Source of the DNA: an uncultured Prevotella sp.
Lineage (GTDB): Bacteria > Bacteroidota > Bacteroidia > Bacteroidales > Bacteroidaceae
Assembly (NCBI GenBank): GCA_905372445.1
Contig: CAJPPF010000048.1
Location: 1-13,875, forward strand
Reading direction: 5' to 3'
Length of the DNA stretch: 13,875 bases
The translations under genes and the position numbers were made by a program. Below the pieces are notes generated by a model. The model made no database searches, had not been told where the DNA came from, and saw nothing but the letters and a program-made list of their open reading frames with translations. Positions 1-6,840 of this stretch are shown here, in pieces; the first letter of the stretch is position 1; the number at the start of each line of letters is the position of its first letter.

Positions 1-15
1 CGCCTTCTTTTATAA

Positions 16-49
16 AAACGCCCCGATTACGAAAGTAGTCAGGGCGTTT
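16..49. terminator. Hairpin with GAAA tetraloop, probable terminator of an upstream gene
   Basis: The outer arms AAACGCCC (16-23) and GGGCGTTT (42-49) are perfectly complementary. After one C/A mismatch the stem continues as GATTAC-GAAA-GTAGTC, six pairs including one G-U wobble, closed by a GNRA-type loop. The downstream sequence is only moderately T-rich, while the upstream side carries TTTTATAAAAA, so it could act from either side. The likely role is the end of a gene left of the window; a structured RNA is an alternative. Confidence 0.6.
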
Positions 50-63
50 GTGCGTTTATATGG

Positions 64-115
64 GTAGATGTAGTATGCGTAGATGTTGTATGTGTAGATG
101 TGGTATGCGTAGGTG
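64..115. repeat. 15-bp tandem repeat, about 3.5 copies
   Basis: Three consecutive units occupy 64-78, 79-93 and 94-108, with consensus GTAGATGTNGTATGY, followed by a decayed partial unit GTAGGTG (109-115). The units differ from each other at two or three positions. The repeat lies in non-coding DNA between the hairpin at 16-49 and the secreted-protein genes. It is the type of sequence that varies in copy number between strains. No function is evident. Confidence 0.85.
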
Positions 116-227
116 ATAAGCCGCCCGGAAAAGATTGTTGCGTCGATTTATCAATCAGTTATAATGTTATTTTAATGCCAAACTGCATTTTTATTGCAAG
201 AGATTAGGTAGTTTCGTTTTTTATATA

Positions 228-235
228 TATCTTTA
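228..235 (+). promoter_or_regulatory. Possible -7 promoter element for the first secreted gene
   Basis: TATCTTTA differs from the Bacteroidetes -7 consensus TAnnTTTG only in the last base. A TTAG at 204-207 sits 20 bp upstream, where a -33 TTTG element would be expected. This is the best candidate in the region but remains weak. Confidence 0.3.
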
Positions 236-398
236 GCGCGAAAATTAAATTGTGCAGACGAACACTGTTATACAGTGGAATTACTTAACTTAAATATTCT
301 TCAATACAGCTTTAACTAAGAAATCGATTTTTTTTTAACTAACAGCTTAACAGCTTATAGATATTTACTATTTGTTCAATCATAAACATTACACAGTT

Positions 399-1409
399 AT
401 GAAGAAACTATTATTATTTGTTGCTATGTTGATGTGTCTTAGTGCACATGCGCAACACACAGACCAACCCACAGCCACACTGCAGGTGGGCGAACAGACA
501 AGTATCTTCTATGGAAAGGACGCTTTCAAGTCGGCTTTCGCCGCTGCGCCCGACGAAGGAGGAGTGATTATTCTTTCTTCGGGGGTGTTTGAGACCGTTT
601 CCGACATTAACAAGTCAGTGAGCATCTATGGTGCAGGTTTTGAGAACGATACCATAAGCCACGACCCTCTCGCTGTAGTGCCTTATACTAAGATTACGGG
701 AGGCTTTAATATTGTAGCAAATTCTGATGGTGTAGCTCCTGCCAATATTTACCTTGAGGGATTGTGCATAAATGATGATGACTTTAAAATAAAAAAAGGA
801 TCTATAGAAGGACTGAAGATCGTAAAATGTAGTTTAAGGTATGTCAGAGTCGAAGATGTTATTAAAAATTCTTTTTTACGCCAATGTCATATTTATGCTA
901 TAAAAGGTAATTCTAAAATTGCTGAAAACTTAAGAGTAGAAAACTGTTGGATAGCCTATATTGACCAATTTCCTTCTGAAAGTACAATCTCTGTAGATCA
1001 TTGTATAATGAGTTACATATATTTTGGTGCTCTGGCAGGTCCTTATAACTTTTCCAATTGCTATTTTGCGGATCGTCCTACTGCTAACGGTGGAGTTTAC
1101 TACAACTGTATCATTAATGGTGATCTTCCTCATACTGCTACAGGCGTCAACTGCTGGTATAGATTATCACCGGAGCAGATATTCGGTACAAACATGGAGT
1201 ATCAGCCACACAAGACATGGAAACTGCTTGACCCTGCAAGCTATGTTGGCAACGATGGCACAGAGGTGGGATTATATGGCGGCAACTATCCTTGGAACAA
1301 GATACCGTCGACACCACGAATCACAGAGAGCAAAGTCGATGTGCGCACATCAACAGACGGGCATTTGAAGGTGACGTTAAAAGCGGAAGCACGTCCTGTC
1401 ACGGAATAA
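399..1409 (+). CDS. Secreted beta-helix-like protein of unknown function
   Basis: Predicted 336-residue exported protein. I start it at the ATG at 399 because that places a clean signal peptide at the N-terminus (MKKLLLFVAMLMCLSAHA, cleavage before Gln19); a TTG 27 nt upstream in frame would bury the signal. Residues about 50-260 hold short, irregular repeats rich in Cys, Asn, Ile and Tyr of the form I-x-x-C-x-I or N-C-x-F, which resemble a right-handed parallel beta-helix. The C-terminal part has G-T-E-V-G-L-Y-G-G, then P-R-I-T-E-S-K-V-D and a final beta-strand K-V-T-L-K-A, a layout I recall from Prevotella and Bacteroides surface proteins. No catalytic motif is visible. It lies 20 bp before the next secreted gene, so the two are probably cotranscribed. 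The middle of the gene (781-1020) is far more AT-rich than both ends. Surface or periplasmic adhesin or carbohydrate-related roles are guesses only. Confidence 0.75.
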   Translation: MKKLLLFVAMLMCLSAHAQHTDQPTATLQVGEQTSIFYGKDAFKSAFAAAPDEGGVIILSSGVFETVSDINKSVSIYGAGFENDTISHDPLAVVPYTKITGGFNIVANSDGVAPANIYLEGLCINDDDFKIKKGSIEGLKIVKCSLRYVRVEDVIKNSFLRQCHIYAIKGNSKIAENLRVENCWIAYIDQFPSESTISVDHCIMSYIYFGALAGPYNFSNCYFADRPTANGGVYYNCIINGDLPHTATGVNCWYRLSPEQIFGTNMEYQPHKTWKLLDPASYVGNDGTEVGLYGGNYPWNKIPSTPRITESKVDVRTSTDGHLKVTLKAEARPVTE

Positions 1410-1429
1410 ACAAATGAAAGGATAAAGCT

Positions 1430-2485
1430 ATGAATAAGAAGAATATTATTTTGTCGTGGTTGGCAATGATTTGCTCACTCGGCATCAGCGCACAGACCAG
1501 TATAAAGAGCTTTGAGTACTGGACTGACGGCAACTTTGCTGCCCGTCAAACAGTGGCTGCCACGTCAGGCACAGTAGAGCTTGACCTCGACATGAGCCAG
1601 CAAGTAAAAGGCATGCACTATCTTTCCTTTAGGGCTATTGACAGCGATGGCAAGGTATCGCCTATATTGATTAAGTATTATATTGTCATAGACGAACTGT
1701 CGATGCAGAAGAACATGGTTGGCTCATACGCTTATTGGTTTAATTCGGGCAGTAGGTTCACGGTCGACATTGAGCCAACGAAAGAGCTGCAGCTCATTGA
1801 TATTGACATCGATCCCTACGGCAAGATTGTGCCCGACAGCATTGCGCATGACTATGTGTTCGACGCCGAGAAGCTGACAGCCAGCATGACGGCGGACGTG
1901 GCTGTAGGCTTGCAGGTGTTCACCACGACAGGCGTTGGCAGCAATGCCGAGGTGGATAGCATAAAAGCCATGCCGGTGACGATCGTGCTTGACGCCGTGG
2001 AGCTTAGCCGCGACAAGGCTGTGCTTACGCCTTCGCCCACAGGCGGCAAGATGCTTACATACAGCTACACTTGTGTTCTTGGCGACGTGATACATGTATA
2101 TGTAGAGGGTAGCGCCAACGCCGATTTCTACGACGCTAAGGGTAAGCGTATGACAGCGGTGCTTTTAGACGATGCCGGAGCAAAACCTATGAGCAATATC
2201 GCCGGACGTGATGCGAAAACCGTGCGTCGTTATGAGTTGAAGCCTACGACGGAGAAGTTCTATCTGCTGATGTATGGCTGCAAAGATGTCATGGAGACTA
2301 CCACGGTGACACTCACCGTAGCTGTGCCGTCGGGTGTAGACGCTGTGCCAGTTGACGACATGTCGGCATTGCCATCTTATATATATACGCTTGCTGGCGT
2401 TCGCGTGAGCACCGAGAGACAAGACATGAAGCGATTGCCTAAGGGCGTTTATATAGTCAACGGTAAGAAAATACTTGTGAAGTAA
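1430..2485 (+). CDS. Secreted two-repeat protein with C-terminal sorting-type tail
   Basis: Predicted 351-residue exported protein. The signal peptide covers residues 1-21 (hydrophobic I-I-L-S-W-L-A-M-I-C-S-L, cleavage after G-I-S-A). Two related segments follow: S-F-E-Y-W-T-D-G-N-F at 27-36 with a G-M-H-Y-L-S-F-R-A-I-D-S-D-G-K-V-S-P block, and S-Y-A-Y-W-F-N-S-G-S-R-F at 99-110. The middle is beta-rich with no recognisable enzyme motif. The last 35 or so residues (I-Y-T-L-A-G-V-R-V ... L-P-K-G-V-Y-I-V-N-G-K-K) match the short C-terminal domain common in secreted Prevotella proteins and resembling type IX secretion tails, so outer-surface delivery is likely. The preceding gene, 20 bp upstream, lacks this tail, which suggests a secreted pair. 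The terminator at 2508 closes the unit. Function unknown. Confidence 0.75.
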   Translation: MNKKNIILSWLAMICSLGISAQTSIKSFEYWTDGNFAARQTVAATSGTVELDLDMSQQVKGMHYLSFRAIDSDGKVSPILIKYYIVIDELSMQKNMVGSYAYWFNSGSRFTVDIEPTKELQLIDIDIDPYGKIVPDSIAHDYVFDAEKLTASMTADVAVGLQVFTTTGVGSNAEVDSIKAMPVTIVLDAVELSRDKAVLTPSPTGGKMLTYSYTCVLGDVIHVYVEGSANADFYDAKGKRMTAVLLDDAGAKPMSNIAGRDAKTVRRYELKPTTEKFYLLMYGCKDVMETTTVTLTVAVPSGVDAVPVDDMSALPSYIYTLAGVRVSTERQDMKRLPKGVYIVNGKKILVK

Positions 2486-2507
2486 CCTCGGGTTAAAAAG
2501 CCATGGT

Positions 2508-2540
2508 AAGTGACATTCTTTTCTACGGAATGTCACTTTT
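2508..2540. terminator. Intrinsic terminator of the secreted-protein pair
   Basis: Perfect 11-bp arms AAGTGACATTC (2508-2518) and GAATGTCACTT (2528-2538) flank a 9-nt loop and run into TTTT (2537-2540). It starts 22 nt after the stop codon at 2483-2485. It separates the accessory-looking gene pair from the histidine kinase gene. Confidence 0.85.
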
Positions 2541-2586
2541 GCTTTACGTGGTGCAATAAACCGCCGTTCTGCTCGTTATAGCATAT

Positions 2587-3753
2587 ATGTACTGGACTGA
2601 CCGCATAAAACAGGTAAAGATTCTGCTGGTTGTGGCAGCTATAATTATAGCTGTTGCCTCGTTGGTGGTGTCGCATTTCCTCATCAGCGATCTCGAGAAT
2701 GAAGAGAGAATACGCATGGAGGTATGGGCGGAAGCAATGCGGTCGCTGGATACAGCGGACGAGAACACCGACTTGAACCTTGTGCTGAAAGTTCTTGACA
2801 CAAACAACCTGATTCCCGTTATCGTTCTTGACAGTAAGGGTAACGTAGAGACATTCAGGAACATTAAAATCAGTGCCTCCAATATGGAGGACAGCATAGC
2901 CTTTGTCTCTGACATAGGTAATCATCTGAAAAGTCAGGGTCGTAACATCCGTATATCACTCGATTATTCAAATACGGCGAAGGATTATATTGATGTGTGC
3001 TATGATGATTCATTGATGCTTAAGCGCCTGTTCTATTATCCTTATGTGCAGTTGGGAGTGGTTATGATATTTGTCGTTATTGCAATTTTTGCTCTTTTGA
3101 CATCAAAGAAAGCCGAGCAAAACAAGGTCTGGGTGGGGTTGTCGAAAGAAACGGCTCATCAGCTTGGCACTCCGATATCGAGCCTTATGGCTTGGATACA
3201 TATCCTAAAGGAAAGTTATCCTGACGACGAACTCATTCCGGAGATGGATAAGGATGTTAAACGCCTTCAGCTCATTGCCGACCGTTTTTCTAAGATAGGC
3301 AGTCTGCCAGAGCCTGTGCCGTCGAGTATGAACGATGTCATTGCCCATGTCGTGGAGTATATGGACCGGCGTACTTCAAAGAAAGTACTGATGAAGACCA
3401 TACTCCCGGAGCACCCCGTCACAGTAAAGATGAATGCATCGCTCTTTGAGTGGGTCATTGAGAATCTATGCAAGAATGCTGTTGATGCAATGGAAGGCAG
3501 CGGAACTATAACCATTACGATGTCGGAGAACAATAATAATATCTCTATAGAGATTCATGACACAGGCAAAGGCATAGCAAGAAAGCATTTGCAGTCAGTC
3601 TTCCTGCCCGGTTTCACTACAAAGAAGCGTGGTTGGGGATTAGGTCTGTCATTAGCAAAGCGCATTGTCGAAGAATATCATAAAGGTAAGATCTGGGTAA
3701 AGAGTTCAGATTTAGGAAAAGGTACTACTTTTAGAATCGAACTGGCGAAATAA
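2587..3753 (+). CDS. Orphan membrane sensor histidine kinase without HAMP
   Basis: 388-residue inner-membrane kinase that should sense a signal outside the cytoplasm and autophosphorylate on His191. Membrane segments lie at about 11-33 and 152-172, with a roughly 115-residue sensor region between them. The H-box is K-E-T-A-H-Q-L-G-T-P-I (188-198). The ATPase domain shows the N-box N-L-C-K-N-A-V-D-A-M (293-302), G1 D-T-G-K-G-I (325-330), F-box F-L-P-G-F-T-T (339-345) and G2 G-W-G-L-G-L (349-354). All key residues are present, so it should be active. Only about 15 residues separate the second membrane segment from the H-box, leaving no room for a HAMP linker. No response regulator gene is adjacent. 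The start codon has no Shine-Dalgarno sequence. A poor -7-like CACTTTTG at 2534-2541 overlaps the terminator arm and could be its promoter. The signal is unknown. Confidence 0.9.
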   Translation: MYWTDRIKQVKILLVVAAIIIAVASLVVSHFLISDLENEERIRMEVWAEAMRSLDTADENTDLNLVLKVLDTNNLIPVIVLDSKGNVETFRNIKISASNMEDSIAFVSDIGNHLKSQGRNIRISLDYSNTAKDYIDVCYDDSLMLKRLFYYPYVQLGVVMIFVVIAIFALLTSKKAEQNKVWVGLSKETAHQLGTPISSLMAWIHILKESYPDDELIPEMDKDVKRLQLIADRFSKIGSLPEPVPSSMNDVIAHVVEYMDRRTSKKVLMKTILPEHPVTVKMNASLFEWVIENLCKNAVDAMEGSGTITITMSENNNNISIEIHDTGKGIARKHLQSVFLPGFTTKKRGWGLGLSLAKRIVEEYHKGKIWVKSSDLGKGTTFRIELAK

Positions 3754-3839
3754 GCTTGTTTCATATTATGAATGTTTGATTTACCTGCGATTTAACAAAA
3801 AAATCCACTGTAAGTGCTTTAAAAATGGAAAAGTTTTTG

Positions 3840-3847
3840 TACCTTTG
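3840..3847 (+). promoter_or_regulatory. Bacteroidetes -7 promoter element for the DUF177-rpmF-fabH run
   Basis: TACCTTTG matches TAnnTTTG exactly and is followed by C, as is typical. The best -33 candidate is a poor TTTA at 3818-3821. The expected start of transcription is at about 3851-3854, only a few bases before the ATG at 3856. Confidence 0.75.
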
Positions 3848-3855
3848 CACTTCGA

Positions 3856-4383
3856 ATGTATATCGCAGATAGCTTTTGTATAGATTTGAAGGGGTTGACA
3901 GATGCAGTTTCTGTGTTCAGTTATACCCTTGACGATGACTATTTTAAAGGCATCGGCGCACCTGATGTGAAGAACGGACGGTTGAAATGTGAGGTCACTG
4001 TAAAAAGGAGCTCTTCATTATTTGAACTGCGTTTCCGCACAGAGGGGACAATTCAGATTCCTTGTGATCGTTGTCTGGATGATATGGATCAGTCTATAAG
4101 TACAGATGACACTCTGATTGTGAAATTTGGAGAAGAATACTCCGAGGAGGATGACTATGTGGTAATAGCCGAGGATGAAGGAATACTCGACGTCGCATGG
4201 TTCATATATGAGTTTATTGTTCTTTCTATCCCAATCCGGCATGTGCATGCACCTGGTAGATGTAATGCTGATATGATTAAGTTGCTTGATGAGCACACCG
4301 CTACCCGAAGTGACGGTCAGGATGGAGAAGAGGCAATAGACCCACGTTGGAGTGAGCTTTCCAAGCTATTGAATAAAAATTGA
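3856..4383 (+). CDS. yceD: DUF177 / YceD family protein, large-subunit rRNA-linked
   Basis: 175-residue cytoplasmic protein of the DUF177 (YceD) family, linked to 23S rRNA accumulation in plants and bacteria and usually encoded just before rpmF, as here (21 bp gap). The N-terminal L-K-G-L (11-14), the mid-protein I-P-C-D-R-C-L-D-D-M with Cys70 and Cys73, the acidic stretch E-E-Y-S-E-E-D-D, the block A-W-F-I-Y-E-F-I-V-L-S-I-P-I-R-H-V-H-A-P-G-R-C and the closing D-P-R-W-S-E-L are all family features. The start is fixed because no other ATG precedes the conserved L-K-G-L and none follows soon. The promoter -7 element ends only 8 bp before this ATG, implying a leaderless or nearly leaderless mRNA. 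Exact biochemical activity is not settled for the family. Confidence 0.88.
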   Translation: MYIADSFCIDLKGLTDAVSVFSYTLDDDYFKGIGAPDVKNGRLKCEVTVKRSSSLFELRFRTEGTIQIPCDRCLDDMDQSISTDDTLIVKFGEEYSEEDDYVVIAEDEGILDVAWFIYEFIVLSIPIRHVHAPGRCNADMIKLLDEHTATRSDGQDGEEAIDPRWSELSKLLNKN

Positions 4384-4404
4384 ACGATTAAATATTAAAA
4401 CAAA

Positions 4405-4590
4405 ATGGCACATCCTAAAAGAAGACAGTCGAAGACTCGTACACTTAAGAGAAGAACTCATGACAAGGCAGTAGCTCCAACACTTGCTGTATGCCCAAAT
4501 TGCAGTGCTTACTATGTTTACCACACTGTTTGCCCAACTTGTGGTTACTATCGTGGTAAGGTTGCAATCGTTAAGGAGCTTGCTGATTAA
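4405..4590 (+). CDS. rpmF: Ribosomal protein L32 (bL32)
   Basis: 61-residue large-subunit ribosomal protein. The N-terminal M-A-H-P-K-R-R-Q-S-K-T-R and the two zinc-binding pairs C-P-N-C (Cys30, Cys33) and C-P-T-C (Cys43, Cys46) identify it. All four cysteines remain, so this is the zinc-binding form rather than the cysteine-free form some bacteria carry for zinc shortage. The length is normal. It is cotranscribed with the DUF177 gene and is followed by a structured RNA element before fabH, the same rpmF-to-fatty-acid-synthesis link found in many bacteria. Confidence 0.97.
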   Translation: MAHPKRRQSKTRTLKRRTHDKAVAPTLAVCPNCSAYYVYHTVCPTCGYYRGKVAIVKELAD

Positions 4591-4612
4591 TCGTCAGCTC
4601 TAATGACTTCAG

Positions 4613-4728
4613 GATACTTGACTTGGAGGATATCTGAAGAAAGACATTGTTTGGTGGATGCTGTATGGTATTCGCCAATTGGTGTTTTCTAAACATTCAG
4701 TACATCCACAACTCAAGTATCTTTTTTT
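4613..4728 (+). ncRNA. Long imperfect hairpin plus T7, candidate attenuator or leader RNA of fabH
   Basis: This fills most of the 165-bp rpmF-fabH gap. The base is a perfect 9-bp stem, GATACTTGA (4613-4621) with TCAAGTATC (4713-4721), followed at once by seven T (4722-4728). Working inward, nested pairing continues as TTG/CAA (4623-4625/4709-4711), GGAT/ATCC (4628-4631/4704-4707), CTGAA/TTCAG (4634-4638/4696-4700), GAAAG/TTTTC (4639-4643/4685-4689) and TTGGTG/CGCCAA (4651-4656/4673-4678), with some wobbles and small bulges. I count about 38 possible pairs over 109 nt. No Bacteroidetes promoter is visible between rpmF and fabH, so fabH transcripts should read through it. Possible roles are partial terminator, regulated attenuator or RNase III-type processing site. 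It matches no RNA family that I recognise. Confidence 0.5.
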
Positions 4729-4755
4729 GTCCCAAAACTAATTGAAATATCAACA

Positions 4756-5844
4756 ATGGAAAAGATAAATGCTGTAATTACTGGTGTGGGAGGATATGTT
4801 CCTAACTATATACTTGACAACGAAGAGCTGTCAACCCTCGTTGACACAAGCGACGAGTGGATAATGGAACGTATTGGAGTAAAGACACGTCATATATTAA
4901 AGCCTGAGCAGGGCAGTGGTACTTCCTATCTTATGGAGCGTGCTGTACGTCAGCTCATTTATAAGACCGGTGTTGATCCTGATAGCATCGAGGCAGTATA
5001 TTGTGCTACAACAACCCCTGACTACCATTTCCCATCTACAGCATCATTGATTATCGGTCGTTTAGGTTTAAAGAAAACTTTCGGTTTCGACATGGAAGCC
5101 GCATGTTCAGGTTTCCTCTATGCCTTGGAGGTAGGAGCAGGCATGATATGCAGTGGTCGCTATAAGAGGATTGTTATTGTCGGTGGCGACCAGATGTCAA
5201 GCATGACAAACTATCAGGACCGTAATACCTGTCCAATCTTTGGCGACGGTGCAGCTGCAGTCATGATGGAGGCTACTACAGAGGAGTTAGGACTTATTGA
5301 CAGCTATCTGCTTGTTGATGGCGAGGGCTACGAGAATCTTCATATGGAGGCAGGCGGCTCTGCAAAGATGCCTACACACAGTACTGTCGACGAGCGTCTT
5401 CACTTCGTCTATCAGGAAGGTCGTGCGGTGTTCAAGCACGCCGTGACAAAGATGAGCGATGCCGTTGAGACTATCGCGAAGCGTAATGGTCTCAGCAAGG
5501 AAAACATCAACTGGCTTGTGCCTCACCAGGCAAATATCCGCATAGAGTCTGCCGTAGCACGTCGTATCGGTCTTGACGAGTCACAGGTAATGATCAACAT
5601 CGATCACATGGCGAATACCTCTGGCGGTACACTCCCTCTAAGTCTCTGGGAGTATGAACCGCAGCTGAAGAAAGGCGATAAACTCATCTTCACTGCCTTT
5701 GGTGCCGGCTTCAGCTGGGGCGCGAGCTATCTTATCTGGGGTTACGATGGTGCTGAAGTAGCAGCAAAGAGCCCCGCACAGTTCTATAAGGAGGGTGAAA
5801 TCTCTCGTGAGGAGTGGTATAAACTCCGTGCAAACGAAGAATAG
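4756..5844 (+). CDS. fabH: 3-oxoacyl-ACP synthase III (KAS III)
   Basis: 362-residue cytoplasmic enzyme that condenses an acyl-CoA primer with malonyl-ACP to start fatty-acid synthesis. The catalytic triad is visible: Cys117 in D-M-E-A-A-C-S-G-F, His257 in V-P-H-Q-A-N, and Asn287 in A-N-T-S-G-G-T. The N-terminal substrate-site motif D-E-W-I-M-E-R-I-G-V-K-T-R-H-I is intact. The usual KAS III end (A-G-F-S-W-G-A-S-Y-L-I-W-G-Y) is reached at residue 330 and is followed by a 32-residue charged tail; E. coli FabH has 317 residues in all. It lies between a structured RNA element and era (38 bp gap), which suggests cotranscription with ribosome-assembly genes. Confidence 0.96.
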   Translation: MEKINAVITGVGGYVPNYILDNEELSTLVDTSDEWIMERIGVKTRHILKPEQGSGTSYLMERAVRQLIYKTGVDPDSIEAVYCATTTPDYHFPSTASLIIGRLGLKKTFGFDMEAACSGFLYALEVGAGMICSGRYKRIVIVGGDQMSSMTNYQDRNTCPIFGDGAAAVMMEATTEELGLIDSYLLVDGEGYENLHMEAGGSAKMPTHSTVDERLHFVYQEGRAVFKHAVTKMSDAVETIAKRNGLSKENINWLVPHQANIRIESAVARRIGLDESQVMINIDHMANTSGGTLPLSLWEYEPQLKKGDKLIFTAFGAGFSWGASYLIWGYDGAEVAAKSPAQFYKEGEISREEWYKLRANEE

Positions 5845-5845
5845 A

Positions 5846-5873
5846 TCCTTTGCTGAAAGAGATAAACAAAGGA
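5846..5873 (+). other. Small inverted repeat in the fabH-era gap
   Basis: TCCTTTG (5846-5852) and CAAAGGA (5867-5873) are perfect 7-bp arms around a 14-nt loop, directly after the fabH stop codon. The right arm contains AAAGGA, a weak Shine-Dalgarno-like sequence about 10 nt before the era ATG. No T tract follows, so termination is unlikely; a minor effect on era translation is possible. Confidence 0.35.
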
Positions 5874-5882
5874 ACATAGTAT

Positions 5883-6761
5883 ATGCATAAAGCAGGTTTT
5901 GTAAATATTGTCGGGAATCCGAATGTAGGAAAGTCGACACTGATGAATCAACTTGTCGGTGAGCGAATATCAATCGCTACATTCAAGGCGCAGACAACGC
6001 GTCACCGCATCATGGGTATTGTCAATACCGATGACATGCAGATCGTGTTTTCTGATACCCCGGGAGTACTCAAGCCAAACTATAAGCTTCAGGAGTCGAT
6101 GCTCGCTTTTTCCGAGAGTGCGCTGTCTGATGCTGATGTATTGCTTTATGTTACAGACGTTGTGGAGAATCCGGAGAAGAATATGGAGTTCCTTGAGAAA
6201 GTCCAGAAAATGGACATTCCGGTGCTTCTCCTGATAAACAAGATAGATCAGAGCGACCAGTCGAAGCTCGGCGATATAGTGGAGAGATGGCACTCACTTC
6301 TGCCAAAGGCGGAGATTCTGCCCATATCGGCACTTAACAAGTTTGGTGTCGACATTCTTCTCTCACGCATCAAGGAGCTGTTACCCGACTCTCCCCCTTA
6401 TTTCGAAAAGGACCAGTTGACCGACAAACCTGCCCGCTTCTTCGTCTCGGAGATTATCCGTGAGAAGATTCTCCTCTACTACGATAAGGAAATACCTTAT
6501 TCTGTCGAGGTGCGTGTCAATCGTTTCAAGGAAGACGACAAACTCATTAAGATAGAGGCAACGATATATGTCGAGCGCGATTCGCAGAAGGGCATCATCA
6601 TCGGCCATCAGGGCATTGCACTGAAGAAAGTCAGCACAGAGGCGAGAAAAGCTCTCGAGAAATTCTTCGGAAAGAAGATTTTCCTTCAGATATTTGTAAA
6701 GGTCGACAAGGACTGGCGCAGCAATCAGCGTGAGCTCGATTCTTTCGGCTATAACGACTGA
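5883..6761 (+). CDS. era: GTPase Era, 30S subunit assembly
   Basis: 292-residue GTPase that binds 16S rRNA near its 3' end and helps mature the small ribosomal subunit. The G domain shows G1 G-N-P-N-V-G-K-S (11-18), G2 around Thr38-Thr39 (A-Q-T-T-R-H-R), G3 D-T-P-G (58-61), G4 N-K-I-D (119-122) and G5 I-S-A-L (148-151). The C-terminal KH RNA-binding domain covers about 205-285, with G-H-Q-G at 241-244 and the typical V-K-V-D-K-D-W-R end. The length is normal. The ATG directly precedes the conserved H-K-A-G-F-V-N-I-V. It sits after fabH and before der, another ribosome GTPase. Confidence 0.97.
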   Translation: MHKAGFVNIVGNPNVGKSTLMNQLVGERISIATFKAQTTRHRIMGIVNTDDMQIVFSDTPGVLKPNYKLQESMLAFSESALSDADVLLYVTDVVENPEKNMEFLEKVQKMDIPVLLLINKIDQSDQSKLGDIVERWHSLLPKAEILPISALNKFGVDILLSRIKELLPDSPPYFEKDQLTDKPARFFVSEIIREKILLYYDKEIPYSVEVRVNRFKEDDKLIKIEATIYVERDSQKGIIIGHQGIALKKVSTEARKALEKFFGKKIFLQIFVKVDKDWRSNQRELDSFGYND

Positions 6762-6773
6762 TAGCGAATAACG

Positions 6774-6788
6774 AGGCTTACAAAGCCT
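6774..6788 (+). other. Short hairpin after era, possible weak terminator
   Basis: AGGCTT (6774-6779) and AAGCCT (6783-6788) form a perfect 6-bp stem with a 3-nt loop, 12 nt after the era stop codon. It is followed by AT-rich DNA containing TTTATTTTTTT further on (ending near 6818), but no immediate T run, so any termination would be partial. Confidence 0.4.
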
Positions 6789-6840
6789 TTACATATTATA
6801 TATAACATTTATTTTTTTAACCCCCAGAGTAATATAACCC

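Larger units (their letters stand above)
1..398. other. Non-coding region upstream of the secreted-protein pair
   Basis: No credible gene lies in this stretch. From left to right it holds a strong hairpin (16-49), a 15-bp tandem repeat (64-115), a possible weak Bacteroidetes promoter (228-235), a perfect 6-bp hairpin CACTGT-TAT-ACAGTG (263-277), the palindrome AAATCGATTT running into a T tract (321-337), and a tandem 8-mer AACAGCTT (341-356). If the promoter is real, the next gene has a leader of roughly 160 nt that contains the last three items. Confidence 0.6.

Noticed and set aside
372..398. TTG start 27 nt upstream of the first secreted gene
   Set aside because: It would put nine residues before a complete signal peptide that already begins at the ATG at 399.
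3760..3772. Palindrome TTCATATTATGAA after the kinase gene as a terminator
   Set aside because: The stem is short and AT-only apart from one pair, with a one-base loop and no T tract.
4634..4709. Pseudoknot in the rpmF-fabH element (CTGAA/TTCAG crossing GTGGATG/CATCCAC)
   Set aside because: Both helices exist on paper, but the nested rod fold uses more pairs; I kept the second helix only as an alternative fold.
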